Source: Paralithodes platypus
Lineage: Eukaryota > Arthropoda > Malacostraca > Decapoda > Lithodidae
DNA length: 64,000 nucleotides
Direction of reading: 5' to 3'
NCBI GenBank assembly: GCA_032716605.1
Contig: CM064560.1
Coordinates: 14,879,297-14,943,296, forward strand
Position 1 is the first letter of the stretch, and each line of letters starts with the position of its first letter. The translations under genes and the position numbers were made by a program. This document shows positions 59,964-64,000 of the stretch, piece by piece. A model generated the notes under the pieces. That model had not been told where the DNA came from. It saw only the letters and a list, made by a program, of their open reading frames with translations, and did no database searches.

Positions 59964-60119
59964 AAAAAAACAAAATAAAGAGTTACTTCAGTGTTGCTCT
60001 GTCAGTGGAGGAAGGAGCACTGTGTTGTGTGGAGCCGGTTGGAGTTTTAACCATCTGAGGAATATGACGCCTTTTTACCTTTGATTCTGGCTAAAATTAT
60101 ATGATTTTATGCAGTTTAA
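59964..60119. other. Non-satellite flank before MITE copy 2
   Basis: Starts with an A-rich stretch (AAAAAAACAAAATAAAG) and has no recognisable coding or RNA gene. The A-rich start joined to the satellite at the LINE target position could be the remnant of another insertion. Confidence 0.4.
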
Positions 60120-60603
60120 CACCTTACGAGCGGCCTATGCGGTTTATTTATATGTACCGCCCAGCGGGGTGTTTTTAGCCAAAATAGGGCTGTTTACGTG
60201 ATCATTTTCATGCCTAAATAAGACCCAGAACGTAAAACAAGTATCTATCCCTGAAAGGGCATAAACAGAGCTTTCGAATGACACCATAATGATCCTTTTA
60301 TGATGGCTAGTTTTCTTGCAATAACCGTGCAACGCGAGTGCAAAAAGCATGTAATTAGGCACTTTCCCCATACAATTCCGTATATAGCGAGTGAGAGAGG
60401 GAGGGAGGAGGTGGGATTCGTGTCAGTAGGTTCGCCGCGGTGGTCTGGAGCAGTCATACGCTCGCTACTCTCCTGCCACCACTTGTCTCTCTCTCTCAGC
60501 AACATTACGTGCTGAAATTGCCACACGACCTATGTCGAGCGCCGCCACATCGTCCAGCTTTATTTAACTCGACTTATGTTGCTCGCCGCTAATTAAGGGT
60601 TAA
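60116..60603 (+). mobile_element. TTAA-flanked MITE, copy 2
   Basis: The element at 60120-60599 (480 bp) lies between TTAA at 60116-60119 and 60600-60603. Ends (CACCTTACGAGCGGCC and GCCGCTAATTAAGGG) and most of the interior match the MITE in LINE copy B, with extra sequence near 60395-60415. Non-autonomous; the piggyBac superfamily is inferred from the TTAA sites. Confidence 0.9.
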
Positions 60604-61584
60604 GAAGGACCTATGTTATTAAGAGGGTTTACTGAGATCGTATTTACCCATTTGAGTCGTAGAGTTAGATTGTATACTAAAGAAAATAGTCTAATGTTAA
60701 TCAATCAGAATATGGTGAAAAATTACGTGATCGTGCAGAAGGGGTTAATTGTGATTGGACGGTTGAGTAACACCGGTAACTGAGTACAGTCATGAACCAT
60801 AATACCTGTACACCCATTTGCATATGTATTGAACCCAAGCGAGACAATCCAATGCTCTGTTCCATACCAGAGGCAAATGGACTGGAGTTCTCGAAAAGGG
60901 GTTCCAGTCCTGATGCTATTCTTGACTTACAGTGTGCTGGATTAATAATCCAGAAGGGTTGATAGCCTCTGAAGTCCTATTTTAACTAACTAATTCATAT
61001 TTGTTTTCACCAACTTGCCAATTAATTTTAACTAATGAAATCAATGAAAGTAATTAATACATGTGGTACTCCAAGGACTCGAACCTAGGATACTCACACC
61101 GAAATTCCGCACAACTTGACTTCTAAGATTCAATTGGGTGTGCAGGTACTATGTCTCATGACTGTACATTTGTGCAGTACGGTTGAAAAGTACTGTACTT
61201 TTGAATGTGTGCAATTTAGCAGCGCTAGTGCCTATATGCAATTAATGAAGAACCCTGGCTTGACTGAAGTTGTAGCCATATTACTAAAAGTGATCCTGGA
61301 TGTTACGAATTATTTTGATATCCAAATCGAGTTGGAGCCACCGCTAGAATTATACCGAAGTGAGTAAGCGGCTAGGAACCCATTTTAGTTATCCCCCCTA
61401 GCGGAGGATAGGCCAGTTCTGCAGTAGATTACTGACGACGGTGATGTAGAACTTCCTTCCGAGTCATTAACGGGAAGGGTCAAGTGTTAATAAGTATTTA
61501 TAGTACAAGGTCACCGGATTTGTATTGTTTTGACCATTTAATCACATTCAGGGGCATTATGGGAACTATGGACCATTAATTTGG
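60604..61584. other. Non-coding flank
   Basis: AT-rich DNA without a convincing gene. An 83-codon open frame at 61116-61367 lacks an ATG start and any recognisable motif. A B-box-like match lies near 61074-61090 (see separate entry). Confidence 0.5.
61070..61130 (-). mobile_element. Possible tRNA-derived SINE head
   Basis: On the minus strand, TAGGTTCGAGTCC (complement of about 61074-61086) matches a pol III B box, and TCAAGTTGTGCGG about 20 nt upstream resembles a degenerate A box. The spacing is shorter than in a tRNA, so this is only suggestive. Confidence 0.3.
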
Positions 61585-61979
61585 TAATTATAAAGAAAAG
61601 GCTCGCACCCTTATTTTTCATGTTTTTTCCTCCAGATTTTGAAAAATTAGCATTTCAATGCTTTTAGTTATAATTCCAACGTGGGATACAAGATGGGTTG
61701 AGGGGGGATTGAAATCAACATCTATGTTGCCAGCAGGGGGCAAATATCAATTATCTATAATGAAAACGTTTGTAAACAGCGAGGACGTTCAAGGGAGCTC
61801 TGGGAGTGATATATGATGGGACTTGGTGTTTTTTCCAGTAATATCGAGTTTTATTAATATGATCAAAATTATTCTCCCACAGTGGATTATACATGAGTAC
61901 AGTATAAGGATTCCATAGACCTACATTGTCCCAAATAAATTACTTATAATAAGGCGGCGAGCCTTTTCTGAATAATTAT
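61585..61979. mobile_element. 395-bp element with terminal inverted repeats
   Basis: The left end (61585-61615) reads AGAAAAGGCTCGC-AC-CCTTATT, and the reverse complement of the right end (61948-61979) reads AGAAAAGGCTCGC-CG-CCTTATT; both are preceded by TAATTAT. That gives an inverted repeat of about 30 bp with few mismatches. No coding capacity, so a MITE. The superfamily is not determined because TAATTAT is nearly palindromic and hides the target duplication. Confidence 0.75.
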
Positions 61980-62354
61980 CGTTATTTCACCTGGTGGGCT
62001 TCCCAGACCCTCAGCCTACTTGGTGAGGAAGGGTCCACGTAAGCCACATTCTACGTTTACGTAGTGGGACCCGCAGAGGGCTGCTCTCGGGCGGCATAAT
62101 GTGCGGGGGTTGGGCATGGGGATAAGTGATTGGGGACAGGATCAGGATTAGGGATGTAATGATATACTGCTGATACACCAGTCCACAAATATGTAAGTAC
62201 TGTAGAAGTATAGATAATTATGAGGGGACTATAGACTGGATGGTGTGTCATAAGTGGCTAGGGCGGAGTAACAGGGTGGTAATAGCTAGGATGCCCGAGG
62301 GGGTGACATGGATGAAGACAGGGGGCTTCATACCAGGGGGCCATGACAGGAGTT
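61980..62354. other. Non-coding flank
   Basis: No gene recognised. A short imperfect hairpin (GGGTCCACGTAA ... TTACGTAGTGGGACCC) lies at about 62029-62071. Confidence 0.5.
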
Positions 62355-62570
62355 ATAAAGGTAGCACCAACGAACTTGACAACTTATCTTGATCCTATGC
62401 CTCTTTGAAACTCAAAAAGACCTTGAGCAAACTGGCTGTAAATATCCACATCTATTTCGTGGTGGACTCTTCCCACATGATAGAAACTTCAGCCCGATTG
62501 CATTCATTCATTTTGAGTTATAAGAAATTTAGGGGTCAAGATTATTGTCAAGTTCGCTGGCGCTAACTTT
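62355..62570. mobile_element. 216-bp foldback MITE
   Basis: The left arm 62355-62418 and right arm 62511-62570 are imperfect reverse complements over about 60 bp, sharing CGAACTTGACAA, ATCTTGA and AACTCAAA blocks in order. AGTT flanks both outer ends (62351-62354 and 62571-62574), a candidate 4-bp target duplication. No coding potential. Confidence 0.75.
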
Positions 62571-64000
62571 AGTTGTGGGTAGTCAAACAAGACATCACAA
62601 AGGTGGTGGTTGGAAAGAAGATTGATGTCTTTTAGTTTGCCAGCCTGTGTTGGTAGGTGGTAGACCATTTCGACCAGTAAATCTCAATCAATGATAATTC
62701 AACATTGTTTAATTAAACCAGTACCAACATTAACTCCTAATGGGGAGGTATATTATATTAGGTAACTTAATTACATTGTTCGATATATATACTATATATA
62801 GTGTGTGTAAGTTGCCGATAATGTGCAGGATATACCATTAAGTTCCATTTACTAATTTGATTTTGAAGTGATTTTTTATTGGTTCCAGGATTAGTAAATA
62901 CAATCGCAAAGCATCAATGTATTTATTATACTTTTACACTTGTACCATAATGCATTGAGGGGGGATCGTATTATTTATTTGCTGCTTTATTTGTCTTTTT
63001 ATTATGTATATTTGTTTTTAGTTTCCTCCCTAGACCTCCATCAAGCTTAACCCCCCACCCCCCAAAGACCCTCCTTCAAGATAAATTTGTACATTTTTCG
63101 ATAGATTAATGGCTTACTATTGCTCGCCAGGGAAAAATCGACACCTAAGTGACACAAAAAGTCATAATATTGTCAAAGAAATAGAGCGAAAGGTCTTAAA
63201 ATCGCCAAACTAATGGGCCGAACATTTTAAAATCTGGAAACTAATGGGCGGGCCGAAATCACTCCCTTAGGAATCTGCACTTCCGCCAGGAGTCTAGTGG
63301 TACACCACACCACGCCGGGTTTATTCGAATATTCCCTGCTCGCCTGCAAGGCGAGCTTCTGGCATCAATACCCGGTAAAGATCGCCGGAAGGAATAAACA
63401 AATTTCGAAGGTACCGACTTGTCCGAGCAAGTCAGCCGCCAACAAAAAAACCCACCAAATAAGTCAGAACGTCTCCTGACACCTTGCCAACAAGTATAAT
63501 ATCACCACATGAAAGCGAAGGTCACTTCTTAGGTGTAACACACAGTATAAATTAAGCAATAAATAATACCCCTAGCCGACTAAGAATACCCCTAATGAGG
63601 CTGGCCACGAGGCTCAAGGTCATTATTACGATGAATACGATACCCTTACCTCCGATGATAACACAGCAGCAGCGAACGCATAACGCCCCACGCCAGAGGG
63701 GAAAATTAGCAAACTAGGATTCTGGAAAGTTCCACACCACATGGGGCAACTCTTAGACCAGAACGTCTGCTATAACTCACAACAAATGTTACTACCTCAT
63801 AGAGATGGCTAGTAACATAGCTCCGCGGATATATAGACTCCTAAATAACTAGTTTATAGCAAAGCTAAAGCGCAGCACAAATACACATGGCACGCGTGTC
63901 CAATACGGACCGACTGGGCGCCTACACACAAGTACCCTATTTTAACACTTCCCTGCAGTGGGCCCCAATGGGGCTGCCAGTCCTAGGTACTCTAAACCTA
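62571..64000. other. Non-coding right flank
   Basis: AT-rich to mixed sequence without a supported gene. A perfect 8-bp-stem hairpin (GCTCGCCT GCA AGGCGAGC) is at 63338-63356, a short TA-rich palindromic stretch at about 62783-62803, and the 12-mer AAACTAATGGGC occurs twice near 63207 and 63238. A 60-codon frame at 63297-63479 has no recognisable motif. Confidence 0.5.

Noticed and set aside
61116..61367. 83-codon open frame in the right flank
   Set aside because: Starts at TTG, has no domain and no supporting context.
63297..63479. 60-codon open frame in the right flank
   Set aside because: Length within chance expectation and no motif or homologue recognised.

Overview
Eukaryotic repeat-dominated DNA with no recognisable host gene. 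The mix of an I/Jockey-type LINE, CR1-type LINEs with an esterase ORF1, a BEL/Pao LTR element, a piggyBac transposon, TTAA MITEs and long GA and TA microsatellites points to an arthropod or other invertebrate, perhaps a decapod crustacean. That is inference from element content only.

Layout. 1-2655: 3' part of a decayed I/Jockey-like LINE cut by the window edge. 2656-3638: non-coding DNA with a (GA)n tract. 3639-59963: a 56-kb array of a 74-bp satellite monomer (about 300 units, estimated from array length), all in one orientation, interrupted by seven copies of one CR1-clade LINE (A 7165-9930, B 12511-16727, C 19580-23284, D 26096-34197, E 36786-40090, F 49173-51305, G 55671-57800). Later elements sit inside this mosaic: a 457-bp TTAA MITE in copy B, a 4.3-kb piggyBac with an uninterrupted 879-codon transposase in copy D, and a 7.3-kb BEL/Pao element with nearly identical LTRs in satellite between E and F. 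59964-64000: non-satellite flank with a second copy of the MITE, a 395-bp TIR element, a 216-bp foldback element and a possible SINE fragment.

The main result is the relation between LINE and satellite. All seven CR1 copies are in the same orientation and join the satellite within about 10 bp of the same monomer position. They fall into three separate integrations (A-D, E, F/G, told apart by 5' truncation point and 3' tail). An unoccupied version of the A-D target, with the same rare satellite variants on both sides, is present at 51372-51500. So the LINE went into a pre-existing satellite at a preferred site, and LINE plus satellite blocks of about 6.5 kb were then multiplied as higher-order repeats. 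The BEL insertion and the right edge of the array also break the monomer within the same 16-bp stretch.

The CR1 encodes an SGNH/GDSL-type esterase ORF1 and an endonuclease-reverse transcriptase ORF2. ORF1 is open in B and D; no ORF2 copy is fully open, although F and G each have long open RT segments. Copy C is damaged almost only by one- or two-base indels, so part of the damage may be consensus error.
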